A stretch of DNA of 64,000 nucleotides from Cordilura impudica (taxonomy: Eukaryota > Arthropoda > Insecta > Diptera > Scathophagidae). Shown piece after piece: positions 43,793 through 53,350 of this stretch (position 1 is its first letter; every line of letters starts with the position of its first letter). The notes under the pieces are model-generated. The model did not search any database. It was not told the origin of the DNA and was given only the letters and a program-made list of their open reading frames with translations. Made by a program: the position numbers and the translations under genes. The stretch spans positions 125,884,800 through 125,948,799 of the forward strand of contig OY821518.1 in NCBI GenBank assembly GCA_963682025.1, written 5' to 3'.

Positions 43793-46700
43793 CTGTAACT
43801 TTTGAACCGATCAAAATATTTTAGTACTGTTTTTTTTAATAGATAGATAGATAGTTGATCTTGACTCAGTGTGAATTTCATTTAAATTGATTGAGTACTT
43901 TTTAAGGAATTCTAGGTCAAAGTTTAACTTTTGATTTTTTTTAACTTTTAGCGTGATATATGTTTTTTTTTATTTATTTTTATTTATTAGAAAGTGTCAT
44001 ATTTGGAGTTAAATAATTATTATAAACATTTTTTGTAATAATGAAATTTTTTTAATGCTTACACTCAAAAAAATTTTTACACTCAAAAAAATTTTTACAC
44101 GCAACAAAATAGTAAAATTCACTAGAAATTTAACTAGTATTACTAAAAAATTAAAAATGTTTGCTATCAAATTTGCAATTTGCTTACACTCAAGGAATAT
44201 TATTATTACTACAGAAAAATTTATTAGTGTTTGCTGCCTAATTTGTTACACTAGCTAAATAAATCTGCTAAACATTAGCGCAATGATTCTAATTTTTTTT
44301 TTAATTTTGATATGAAAATATGGGTTCTTATTTTTTGAATCTTTCTTATCTATTAAAACATTGCATTCATATGTGGGAAACCTTTTAAGAATAAAAACTG
44401 CAATAGATTTAAATAGCATTTGTAACAATGGTAGGTTCTGTTTATTATTATTTTTTACTAATACTATGTTTTTCGTACTTAAATAACAATGAAAGGCAAT
44501 TATAATTATTATTCATTAGACTCAAATATTGATTGCAAATATTCCATATTTTGTTCTGTGCTATTTCTGTTCTTTAGTAGTTTTTTGGCTTCTTCATCTA
44601 AATCCCGATGTTCCACTTTCCATTGATTTCGAATACTGGAGATGAACGGATCTGACGTTGCCAATAATATATTAAATAGATCTTCATTTGTGGAATTTCG
44701 TGACATTTTTCTAGTATTGTGCTGTCTATAAAATCTGTAATCCTTGTTCCTTTTTTCCTGAGCCTCCTCTGATAGATCTCCAAGTGGCACCAAATGATAT
44801 TTAATGACATCTTCTCCATGATAAAGGATTTTGTGGACTGTTGCAGACATATTTCTCCATGGGTAGTTGGTTGTATATATTTTTGCAGTTTCCTTAGCAT
44901 AATCTCCAAATTTTCTAGAGTCAATTTCTTCATTGCACGCAAGTACTTCTAGGATTATTTTAAATCTGAAAATAAGGTTTAAATCCACTCCTGTTATTTC
45001 AGATGCTGTTTCTGGATCTGAAAAGAATCTTCTTGCGGTATTGCCATCATTTGTATTGCCTGACCCTTGTTTTGGCTGATCTATAATCAATCCAAATTTG
45101 CGATATTCATCTTGAACATGTTTCTTTTTTGAACTTCTTAACTCTTTGTTGGTTTCGTTGTTTCTTATTGAAGGCCCGAAATCCAAATCATAACTGATTT
45201 TTAGTATGTGTTCCATAAGTCGTATTCTTGCATGTAGTGGTGATAATCCAAATTCGAAGGCATCGGTATTATCGAATGATTTTGTCGGGACTTGGTTTAA
45301 TTGGCTTGATGTTGCTTGGCATATAATGCAGCTGGATGCAGCCTTCGTGTTAGTCAAAGCCTGACCTACTTTTCCATCTATCATTGTCAGCACTAATTGG
45401 TAGCTTACTTCAATTTGCTGCCCATCTAACTGTAATTGTAATGGCTGTAGTGTTGCTATTTGGGCCTTGATATCACTAACTTCTTTGTTAATGGCATCAT
45501 GACTTTCTTTTTTCAATTCAAATTTGATTGGCCTGCAGTATTTCGTAGAAGATGGTGTCTCATTTTTCCAAATATCCATTGTTTGCATTGTACTACTCGA
45601 AGGCTCCGAATCTTCCAAAATCTTTTTCAATCGCAATGGTACAAATGATACCATGAACATATCTGAGTCCGAAATATTTTCACATACAACTTGTTTGTAT
45701 TGTTTTTGACCCGAAGAACCATCAAATCCCCATTTACAAAATAGAATTAACTTTGTGTTTCCATATTTCTTTAACTCAGTTCCTGTTATTGATTGTAGCA
45801 AGCGTTTGGCTGTGTGATCAAGTAAAGATTGTAGTTGTACTTCTGCCGAAATTGGTGTGATTGTAATAGTGTCCTTTGATGGCAAACAGTCTATTTTAGC
45901 AGCTGTTATGTGATGATATGCTGGATACATATTTGAGCCTTTTTCAATCGCACGCAATCTGAGCTGAATATATTGGTGTTTTGTTAATTTCAAATCCAGA
46001 AATAATGCTAATGCCTCCTCATTTGTGAACTGTTTTGCATCGCTCGGAGTTGGTATACTTTTAAGAATTCGCTTTGTTCTCACTGGACTAGCATTACAAG
46101 TTTTTTCAATGATATCCACTTTTGTTAATTGGTTTTGTGCTCGTAATTGATGTAGAAAAGATTCTTTTATATTTGTAGAACCAATTTCCTCGTTAAAATT
46201 TTTAAGTTTCCGCCTCTTAGATCTATCGCTGCAGTTGTCCAATGATTTGCGTGGTCTTCCAGCCTTATCTAGCTTTGCTGTTTCTCCACCAACATTAAGT
46301 TGGCCTTCTAACCAGTTTGCACTTTTATTATAAAACTTTTGTTTACAGTAGTTAACTTCTTTCAATCGTTTTTTTAGTACTTTGACGAAATTAGATAATT
46401 GCTCTTGTATTTCGGTACTAGACGAATTTAAGTTTAATTTTATTTTAACGTAACTAAGAACATCTTCCTGGTTTTTGTTTCGAAAATACTCTTCGGCCAG
46501 TTCTTTATAACTAAAGTTCTCCATATTTTTCTCAATATTTTTATTTGCGTCTGTTATCACTTTTTTATCACTTTTTATCACTTGCGAATATACGTCCGTA
46601 CACTTGAAGTATTAACTTATTATTGAGTAATCCCTTATAGAATCCGTCATTTTATACATTTTTAGGTACATGTTATTCACACATTGATCTTTAATTTCAT

Positions 46701-47596
46701 AGCAGGTAGTACTTAAATTGAACAAAACTGCACTTGTTATCCAGACTTCAATATCAGGTAAAACTAATTAGTTTCTCGCCAATATGGGGTGGTTTTTTAT
46801 CTTTAGTGGTTTAGTGCCGCGATTATTGACAAACTTATAAAATTGTTTATGACTTTGGTTGACCCTTAAATTTGACAACAGGTAAATTAAGAAAGAGATC
46901 ATTTGTTTACTGTAGAACCTATTGTGATCATTTTATGACTTATTTTTTTGCTGATCAAAACAAAGCCAATAAACCCTTTCGCAGGTATTTTATTTAATTA
47001 TTTTACTTTTACGTAGTCTAAAGTAAAAAAACAAAATTTTTTTTAGAGTAATTTTTTTAGAGTAATTTCATTAAAATGAAAAAAGTGTTCTACCGGGGGC
47101 TCGTGGGGGGTGCAAAAGTATATATAGGGTTAAACAGGATACATTCGCCTTTCTCCGGGTGGTATACGTTTCTTGTTCCCTTACTTCCTTTAGAAGTTCT
47201 ATTCCACTAAAGTTTAAATTTGAGAAAAATATAGTGGTTTCATAAATATTTCATAACGCCCCTAATATCAAACGTTAGAACTGTGACTACTTACAAAAAC
47301 TAAAGACTATAATCCTACTAACATTATAAAAAAGACCGCAGGCCAATATCGATGATAGCTTGCGAGTAGTAACCATTCATTTTTGATAAAAAACAAAAAA
47401 AAACACCTTTTGCTGAATTAAAAAAAACAGTTGAGTTTGACAGCATGCCACGCCCACAATTATCAATAGTTTAACCTAATTTTTTGGCTACCTTAATCTG
47501 GATATATAAGCTACAAAAAGGAGTAAAAATTTTAAAAATCGATGACAAAAAAAAATTTGACTTTTGGCCAATGAAATCAAAATTTGAGCCACAGTG
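43756..47596 (-). mobile_element. intact Transib element (copy 1)
   Basis: The ends are CACAGTGGCTGAAAATCA and, inward from the right, CACTGTGGCTCAAATTTTG. Both reach the identical block TTCATTGGCCAAAA at bases 22-35 of the element with no gap. The target duplication TGGCG lies at 43,751-43,755 and 47,597-47,601. The duplicated piggyBac segment at 49,161-49,174 (CGGTGGCGGTCTGT) is the same site without the insertion. The 3841-bp element has one full-length transposase gene, about 1 kb of 5' sequence and 750 bp of 3' sequence. It may still be autonomous. Confidence 0.93.
44509..46581 (-). CDS. Transib transposase, RAG1-like, full length (690 aa)
   Basis: A cut-and-paste transposase of the RAG1/Transib group, expected to nick and hairpin DNA at CAC-ending termini. 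Against the RAG1 core it shows: a Lys/Arg-rich region at residues 105-130; D287 in CKWGFDGSSGQKQYKQ (RAG1 D600); D402 in LTMIDGKVGQAL (D708); C418 and C421 in SCIICQAT (C727/C730); H583 and H588 in TVHKILYHG (H937/H942); and E609 in LSEEAQEKRNKDYR (E962, aligned through the following NK pair). DGNTARRFF corresponds to the RAG1 NGNFARKL segment. The frame has no stop or shift, and the length suits the family. It begins at the first Met of the frame; Met-21 (MENFSYKELAEEYF) is an equally good start because similarity to copy 2 begins there. Confidence 0.93.
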   Translation of the reverse strand: MIKSDKKVITDANKNIEKNMENFSYKELAEEYFRNKNQEDVLSYVKIKLNLNSSSTEIQEQLSNFVKVLKKRLKEVNYCKQKFYNKSANWLEGQLNVGGETAKLDKAGRPRKSLDNCSDRSKRRKLKNFNEEIGSTNIKESFLHQLRAQNQLTKVDIIEKTCNASPVRTKRILKSIPTPSDAKQFTNEEALALFLDLKLTKHQYIQLRLRAIEKGSNMYPAYHHITAAKIDCLPSKDTITITPISAEVQLQSLLDHTAKRLLQSITGTELKKYGNTKLILFCKWGFDGSSGQKQYKQVVCENISDSDMFMVSFVPLRLKKILEDSEPSSSTMQTMDIWKNETPSSTKYCRPIKFELKKESHDAINKEVSDIKAQIATLQPLQLQLDGQQIEVSYQLVLTMIDGKVGQALTNTKAASSCIICQATSSQLNQVPTKSFDNTDAFEFGLSPLHARIRLMEHILKISYDLDFGPSIRNNETNKELRSSKKKHVQDEYRKFGLIIDQPKQGSGNTNDGNTARRFFSDPETASEITGVDLNLIFRFKIILEVLACNEEIDSRKFGDYAKETAKIYTTNYPWRNMSATVHKILYHGEDVIKYHLVPLGDLSEEAQEKRNKDYRFYRQHNTRKMSRNSTNEDLFNILLATSDPFISSIRNQWKVEHRDLDEEAKKLLKNRNSTEQNMEYLQSIFESNE

Positions 47597-47601
47597 TGGC
47601 G
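47560..47601 (-). repeat. Transib copy 1 right terminus and target duplication
   Basis: Read inward on the minus strand: heptamer CACTGTG, a 23-bp spacer ending TTTCATTGGC, then CAAAAGTC. The duplicated target TGGCG follows at 47,597-47,601. Confidence 0.85.
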
Positions 47602-47942
47602 GTCTGTCTCTCTCTCTCACTTATACTATCATTTTATTCCCGTTACATCTCTACTGTTCTCTGTTGAAGAAATACAAAGCACAAATATTTTGATATAAAC
47701 GTGCCAAATTCGCTAATATAGCAAAATATGATAAAAAAACTTCGTATTATATTTGTATTGGGCAATATTGACCCATAAATACAGAATACAGAATAGGCCC
47801 TAACCAAAAAGTGCCTTTAATGAAATGAGGCCTTACAGAACAAATTTAGGCCAAAAAAATAATTTTCAGAAAATTTCACGAATCAATGTTAAGAACTTCC
47901 AAAATTATTAGGAAACAAAAATGGTTTGGGCAATTTTGACCC

Positions 47943-48890
47943 ATCTAAAACAACCCGACGACCTTGATCTTTTTCCGACTTGCAGTTTGGAGCTTTACCT
48001 GTGTATACTTGCAACGACCATGCATAATTTGTTTTTGAGTCACAGAGAGCCCAGATTTTTATTCCATATTTTCCGGGTTTAGAGGGTATATATTGCTTGG
48101 AAGGGCAACGTCCACGGTATGTAACTAGCTGTTCATCTACGGTCGTATATTCGCCTGGATTATAAATTTTTCTCAAATTTCTTTCCCAGCGGTCCCAAAA
48201 GTCTCTTTCATTTCTGTCTGACCTTTCATCAAATCGCAGAGCTCGGGATATATTCTGAAATCGTCGAAAGCTCATGGTTGCCTTGAATATTGGCCTGCCT
48301 CTTCTATCATCAAACAAACTTTCTAAAGCCTCACCATGAGATCGAAATACACCAGCTAAAAGGAGAAGCCCCAAATATGCTTTTGTTGAAATACCATCTA
48401 CGGGAATCCAGTTTTCTTGAAAAACGGAACGTCCTAAAATTTATAATAATATTAACCGAAATGCGCCAGCGAATGTAAAAAAGCATTACCTTCTAAATTT
48501 GTCATATCTATTATAATCTTTAGTAGTTCCACTTGCCATAAACAAATCGAATGACGATACAATGTCACTTATTCTTGCGATTGCATAATGGGTCGGACCA
48601 GGAGCACTATCCATAACATTTTCGGCAGCATGTCTTCCTATTTCATTCTGCTTCGGTGGGTGCTTCGGTGGAGAGAAAACTTGATGACACTGGAGTTTCG
48701 TTACTAATGCTGTATCCATTTAGACTAGAAGCACTTTCTCCATCTGATCTATTCAATTCATAAGTTGAACCAGTATCAGATATAACAAAATCTTCTTTTC
48801 GCTTGAAGAATCACTTGGAGTTGCATCATAATCAGATTGATCTAACAGATCTTCTATTTATTTAGTATTCAGACGAGACATACCGCGAAT
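47943..48890 (-). pseudogene. piggyBac transposase, copy B, lacks its C-terminal half
   Basis: It repeats the N-terminal and middle parts of copy A, with the intron. It keeps the first catalytic Asp block (TTVDEQLVTYRGR) that copy A has lost. It stops at RRVVLD, where the sequence joins piggyBac right-end DNA (GGGCAATTTTGACCC) at 47,942/47,943, so the second and third Asp and the Cys-rich domain are absent. A one-base insertion near 48,530, a change in the acidic N-terminus and a 27-bp deletion (ARDELAPIR in copy A) add to the damage. Confidence 0.8.
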
Positions 48891-49807
48891 ATTCACTTCT
48901 AAAACACACACGTTGATTACTTTTTTGCAAATGAAATAGAATAGTGGAAACTACCTTGATTCTCTTCAGTTTATTCGTTTCCATATATTTTCCCGTTACA
49001 ATTCTTTTGCACACACTCATGGTGCAATTACATGTAGGTGTTGTTGGAGCTCTGAGCAACAAACAAAGTCATTTGGTTGTGTGGCTCCATAGAGCTCGCT
49101 TAATTCACACGTATTGCTACTCACGTATTGTTGTTACTCTTACTCTTAGGGTTGAAAATGCGGTGGCGGTCTGTCTCTCTCTCTCTCTCACTTATACTAT
49201 AATTTTATTCCCGTTACATCTCTACTGTTCTCTGTTGAAGAAATACAAAGCACAAATATTGTGATATAAACGTGCCAAATTCGCTATTATAGCAAAATAT
49301 GATAAAAAACTTCGTATTATATTTGTATTGGGCAATATTGACCCATAAATACAGAATACGTAATTTTTCTTGTAGGCCCTAACCAAAAAGGGCCTTTAAT
49401 TAAATGAGGCCTTACAGAACAAATTTAGGCCAAAAAAATAATTTTCAGAAAATTTCAAGAATCAATGTTAAGAACTTCCAAAATTATTAGGAAACAAAAA
49501 TGGTTTGGGCAATTTTGACCCGTTAATACAGGATAAGGGTTAATAATTTTTGAAATTATGAATTTATTCACAAATATTCTTTTGCTTATTATTCTGGTTT
49601 CTATCTCTTCACAAAACTTTATTCTTGCCATTGTTTTATAATTATTAATTACTAGCAGAAATTCGAGTGCAAATTCTAGGCAACTTTATTTTTTCATTCA
49701 ATTTTTTTCTTTCAAATAAAATATATTAAGTTTCATTATAAATATTTGTTGAACACACACAATATTTATAATTGGGTTTGTTAATTAATAATTTTATAAA
49801 AGCTTAA

Positions 49808-50996
49808 GGCCCATTTACATAATACGACTCAGTCAGTAAAAATCCGATGAAATTCATCGGACTGTCATAAAGACGTACCGACATTCTTTCTGCAAACTTA
49901 GGCGATTTAAATCATCACACTCAAGTCTTATGAAAACAGGGCTCTAATTCCCGCAGTCGTGATCGAAATAATTTCGATAGTTCGAAATTTTCTGATGATG
50001 ACACTCGTTAAGAATCGAAACGATTTTATGTTTCAGTGTTATAAAAAAAAATCTTAAGAAGTTACACAACACTGTACAAATGTAAAGGACTAATGAAAAA
50101 AAGGCAAACAAAAACATATGTTTAATTTTTCAACAACTACAAGCAAATTTTCAAAGTGGAAAAATATTTTAAAAACTAATTTAGACAAAAAAACAAAAAA
50201 ATGGATTCAAGTTTCTTTTTTCATTCGTTATCATCCGACTCTGACGAAGAGCAAGATTTGAATAAAATTAGAAAGAAAATTCGTGATTCCACGATTTGGA
50301 GTCCTTAGATGCAGGCCCAGAAAAATTTAACTTGGTCGTCGACTTCTACCAAAGTCTGTTGGCTGTTGCTTTGCCTTGTGCGCAATTTGGCAAAATACCT
50401 TTGGCCAAGTCCGAGTGCTCTGCCATAAACTCAGCAAGTGCCTGCTTTTGCGTTGAATTTATTATTTTATTTATTTATTTTTGACCTAAAACTATTCATC
50501 AACTCGATAGATAATTTGCCATCGACTAAAATGTCGTACGGTTGCGTTTGAGTACTCGCTCGTTATTGAGTAACATCATTCGAAATTTCGATACTTGTTA
50601 CTCGATAACGGCTGAGAGCATCCCAAAAGAAAAAAATTCGCACGTTCGTGTAGAATTTCGATCGCTATCGACTCCGAGAATTAGAGCCCAGCTGTTTAGA
50701 ATAACAAACAAATTTATTCTGAAATTTATATTTTTTTCCACTGTCTTTTTTTTTGTTTACTTTTTTTTTAATATTATCAGAAAAGAAAGAAATGACAAGT
50801 TTTAAGAAATGTTTCTAAAAATTAAAAACGCCATCGGGCTTCGAAAATAAAATCATACAGACCGTCAATTTCATAAGATAAGCTTTTTATATGATACGAC
50901 TTAGTGTGCAATGATTTTCTTTACAAACTGTATTTATTTTTCATAATACTCGACTTTTTGACAGGTCGTATTACAAAGTGTGATGGTGTAAACTAC
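49808..50996. mobile_element. outer MITE around a Harbinger derivative
   Basis: Weak inverted ends read CATTTACATAATACGACTCA on the left and CACACTTTGTAATACGACCT inward from the right. The interior on both sides of 49,937-50,692 is non-coding. Bounds and class are tentative. Confidence 0.35.
49937..50692 (+). mobile_element. Harbinger-derived element with remnants of both genes
   Basis: Inverted ends are GGGCTCTAATTCCCGCAGTC and, inward from the right, GGGCTCTAATTCTCGGAGTC. At 50,201 a plus-strand frame opens MDSSFFFHSLSSDSDEEQDL then NKIRKKIRDS, typical of the Harbinger nuclease N-terminus; it then stops. On the minus strand at ~50,450-50,330, KQALAEFMAEHSDLAKGILP then NCAQGKATANRLW resembles the MYB/zeste-like second protein of these elements. 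The bulk of both genes has been deleted. No 3-bp duplication was identified. Confidence 0.55.
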
Positions 50997-50999
50997 CAA

Positions 51000-52142
51000 T
51001 TTTTGCCAATTCAAACTTCAATAGAGGACTTTTGATATACAATTTTTGCAACCATATTAACAAATTTAATTAATACACACACAGCATTGTATAGTTTTGT
51101 GTTATATGTGTGTGTTATAGCAACTTTAAATGATTATTACTCCAAAAAAATGTACCAGAAGGTGCGCATCTGTAAAGATGGTATACATCTGCAAATAAAT
51201 ACCTTCCAAATGGTATATTCTTTGTCAAAATCGGTTGATAGCTGAAAACGTAGAAGGAGTCACTAGAAATTACCTTGCCTATTAATAAGATTGATAAGAT
51301 TAATTAGATAAGATTAAAACATTAAAAAATTCAATTGTTTTTTAAACAGTTGAAAGAAAACGTCAGAAGCTGTCAACATTTAAATAACGAACAAGATTAT
51401 ACATAAATCAAGAAGTTTAAAAGTTTCCATTGTTTTGGCATCACTAAAATTTTTTTTCCTATTTTTCTTTCTAATTATAGTTTTTGTAACAAATTTGTTA
51501 TTTTTCTGTAAAGAACACAACAAAGAGTGTTTTCGCAAAAAAATACATAATTTTAGGACTTATCACGAAATTATTACAAAATAAAATTGGCAAATTCAGA
51601 AATTTGTAAAAGTTCCCTAGAATATTTTTTTTTTAATTTTTCAAGCTTCAATTTTTGGCGGAACGCTTTGTATTCCTTCTCTAAGGAATACAAATTTTTA
51701 TTAAGTCTTTTGGGAAATTGTCTGGCAAATACCATCAAACTTCAAACAAGATCAGAGAAAGTGGTCAGTATCAGTCGAGTAGTGCTATACCGAAGCCACA
51801 ATTTTGTTCGGAATGGTCTAATATTTTTAATGAGCAGTCTAGGAATATAGTGATTAAAGACAGTGTAAAAATTAAATTTTTTCCAAAATTTCTAATAATT
51901 TTCGAGTAGATGTTTTCACACGCCAACATTTTCGTCGGAATGTTTTGAAATTTTGAGAACACAATCTCCACATGTATTCATAATGAAATACTAATTAGTG
52001 GTTTTTGAAGTGTTCCTAAAAAATTTTTAGGAAATATACATTAAACATATGTATAGGAAGAACATATTTTCATACATTTGGAAAGTGACTGATCTTTTTC
52101 CAGTTGTAGTTAGCTCACTCCACAGTTTTTATCAGAATCTAT
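51000..52142. other. AT-rich spacer with Tc1-like scraps
   Basis: Around 51,415-51,460, AAGTTTCCATTGTTTTGGCA resembles Tc1 terminal regions elsewhere in the window. Frames at 51,587-51,970 on both strands have no recognisable domain and are treated as chance. Nothing else is seen. Confidence 0.35.
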
Positions 52143-52510
52143 AATATTAATAGGCTCGGCGATTTCTTGTGACCGATGTTTTGTTCTATGGTTTTATCCC
52201 GATTTGGCCAACCGTATATTATTTGAAAGGTATTTCTTTTTAACCGTTTTGCAGATTTACAGATTTTTTAATTTTTTCCTTTATTTTCAGTAAATTGCAT
52301 TTAAAGTTGCTACTAACACATGCATAAAATTATACATATGCTATGTGTGTTTTATTAAATTTGTTAATGTGTTTGTTAATGAGTTTGTTATCTTCATGCA
52401 CAATAATAATAAACCATAAATGTGTTGGTTTGTGAATTGGCTAAGTTGAAAATTAAAGCTGCCTAGAAATTGCACTCGAATTTCGAGCGCTGGAATCTGC
52501 TAGTACTTCA
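52143..52510 (+). repeat. dispersed repeat R, copy 2
   Basis: Matches 9520-9745 (GGCGATTTCTTGTGACCGAT; TATTTGAAAGGTATTTCTTT) and extends further to GCACTCGAATTTCGAGCGCT and GGAATCTGCTAGTACT. The last motif recurs at ~24,830 and inverted at ~49,655, which suggests a family end. Confidence 0.5.
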
Positions 52511-52871
52511 TTATTATAGGAAAGTAGTCTCTTGATATAACTGACTAAAAAAATATATAAAATTTTACTATTTTCGTACATATTTTTTTTTGTAAAATAA
52601 TGGCAAACATCTTTGGAGTGCATATTTTCATATGGAAAGTGGTCGAGATTTTTGTAAAAGTTTCCAATGTATTGTCAGCCACTGTACTTGTATTTACGCT
52701 CTTCATTGACTCTGTACTATTTAATTTCACAAAATTATCACTTATACTACGTCTAAGTATTAATAAAGAGTTTCCCAAAATGCACGCAAGATTTTAATTA
52801 AACGGAAAACACATTTTGGTTTTCTTTACAATGTCATTCTTTTATTGAATCATAAGGTACCTAGGCTAAAG

Positions 52872-53350
52872 TCGCGTTCACACAACGTGTTTTGCTTGTG
52901 TTTTTCTTAGTTTTTTTGCACGTGTAATTTGTACACATAGTGTGAACCCTTTCAAACATTGTTTATGTACAACACATTTTGCAAGACATATGTAAATTTT
53001 TCAATTAGAGCAGGTTCTATTTTGGCAAGACAAATATATGCAAATACAACACTGCTTGTGGCGAAAGAAAAAAAGAGTAAATATTGAAAGAAAAATAAAT
53101 TGTTTAATATTAATTAACAATTAAAAAATATATAAAATATATAACTTTATTTTTAACAATAAATTTTTGTAAATTCACATATTAAATCAGCTGTTGTTTA
53201 CATTTAGAGGTTATGTCATACGGAAATACATATGTACGTTTGAATTATGAATCGTATGTAAGACGCTAATTTTGACACACACACGGAATTACGTATGGAT
53301 CGTAAAACTGAATTTACATATGGAAAATACACATAGTGTAAACACACCTC
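52872..53350. mobile_element. MITE related to the 10.4-11.5 kb pair, copy 3
   Basis: Internal blocks (CAATTAGAGCAGGTTCTATT; ACAACACTGCTTGTGGCGAA; AAATCAGCTGTTGTTTACAT; AGGTTATGTCATACGGAAAT) match the 10-kb copies. The ends differ: CGTTCACACAACGTGTTTTG and, inward from the right, GTGTTTACACTATGTGTATT. The family therefore has at least two terminal variants. Confidence 0.55.

Larger units (their letters stand above)
41668..49539 (-). mobile_element. piggyBac-like element with partial internal duplication and nested Transib
   Basis: The ends are CCCTTATCCTGTATTTA on the left and, inward from the right, CCCTTATCCTGTATTAACG. TTAA flanks both (41,664-41,667; 49,540-49,543), as required for piggyBac. 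A subterminal GGGTCAATTTTGCCC-type block lies near each end. Without the Transib and its duplicated bases the element is ~4.0 kb, because sequence equivalent to 42,529-43,755 plus 47,597-47,942 is repeated at 47,943-49,521. Both transposase copies run on the minus strand and both are damaged. Confidence 0.85.
40678..49650 (-). mobile_element. Tc1-like element, copy 3, split by piggyBac
   Basis: The left end CAGTGACAATACAATGG at 40,678 is the Tc1 terminus. The transposase (minus strand) runs to 41,660, is cut at TTAA (41,664-41,667), and resumes at 49,540. There, GAAATTATGAATTTATTCAC and ACAAAACTTTATTCTTGCC match the N-terminal coding text of Tc1 copies 1 and 4. The far terminus was not found; similarity ends near 49,650, where a repeat-R-type motif begins. 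Confidence 0.65.

Noticed and set aside
43842..43860. GATA repeat near the Transib left end
   Set aside because: It is a short microsatellite inside the element; there is no evidence of function.
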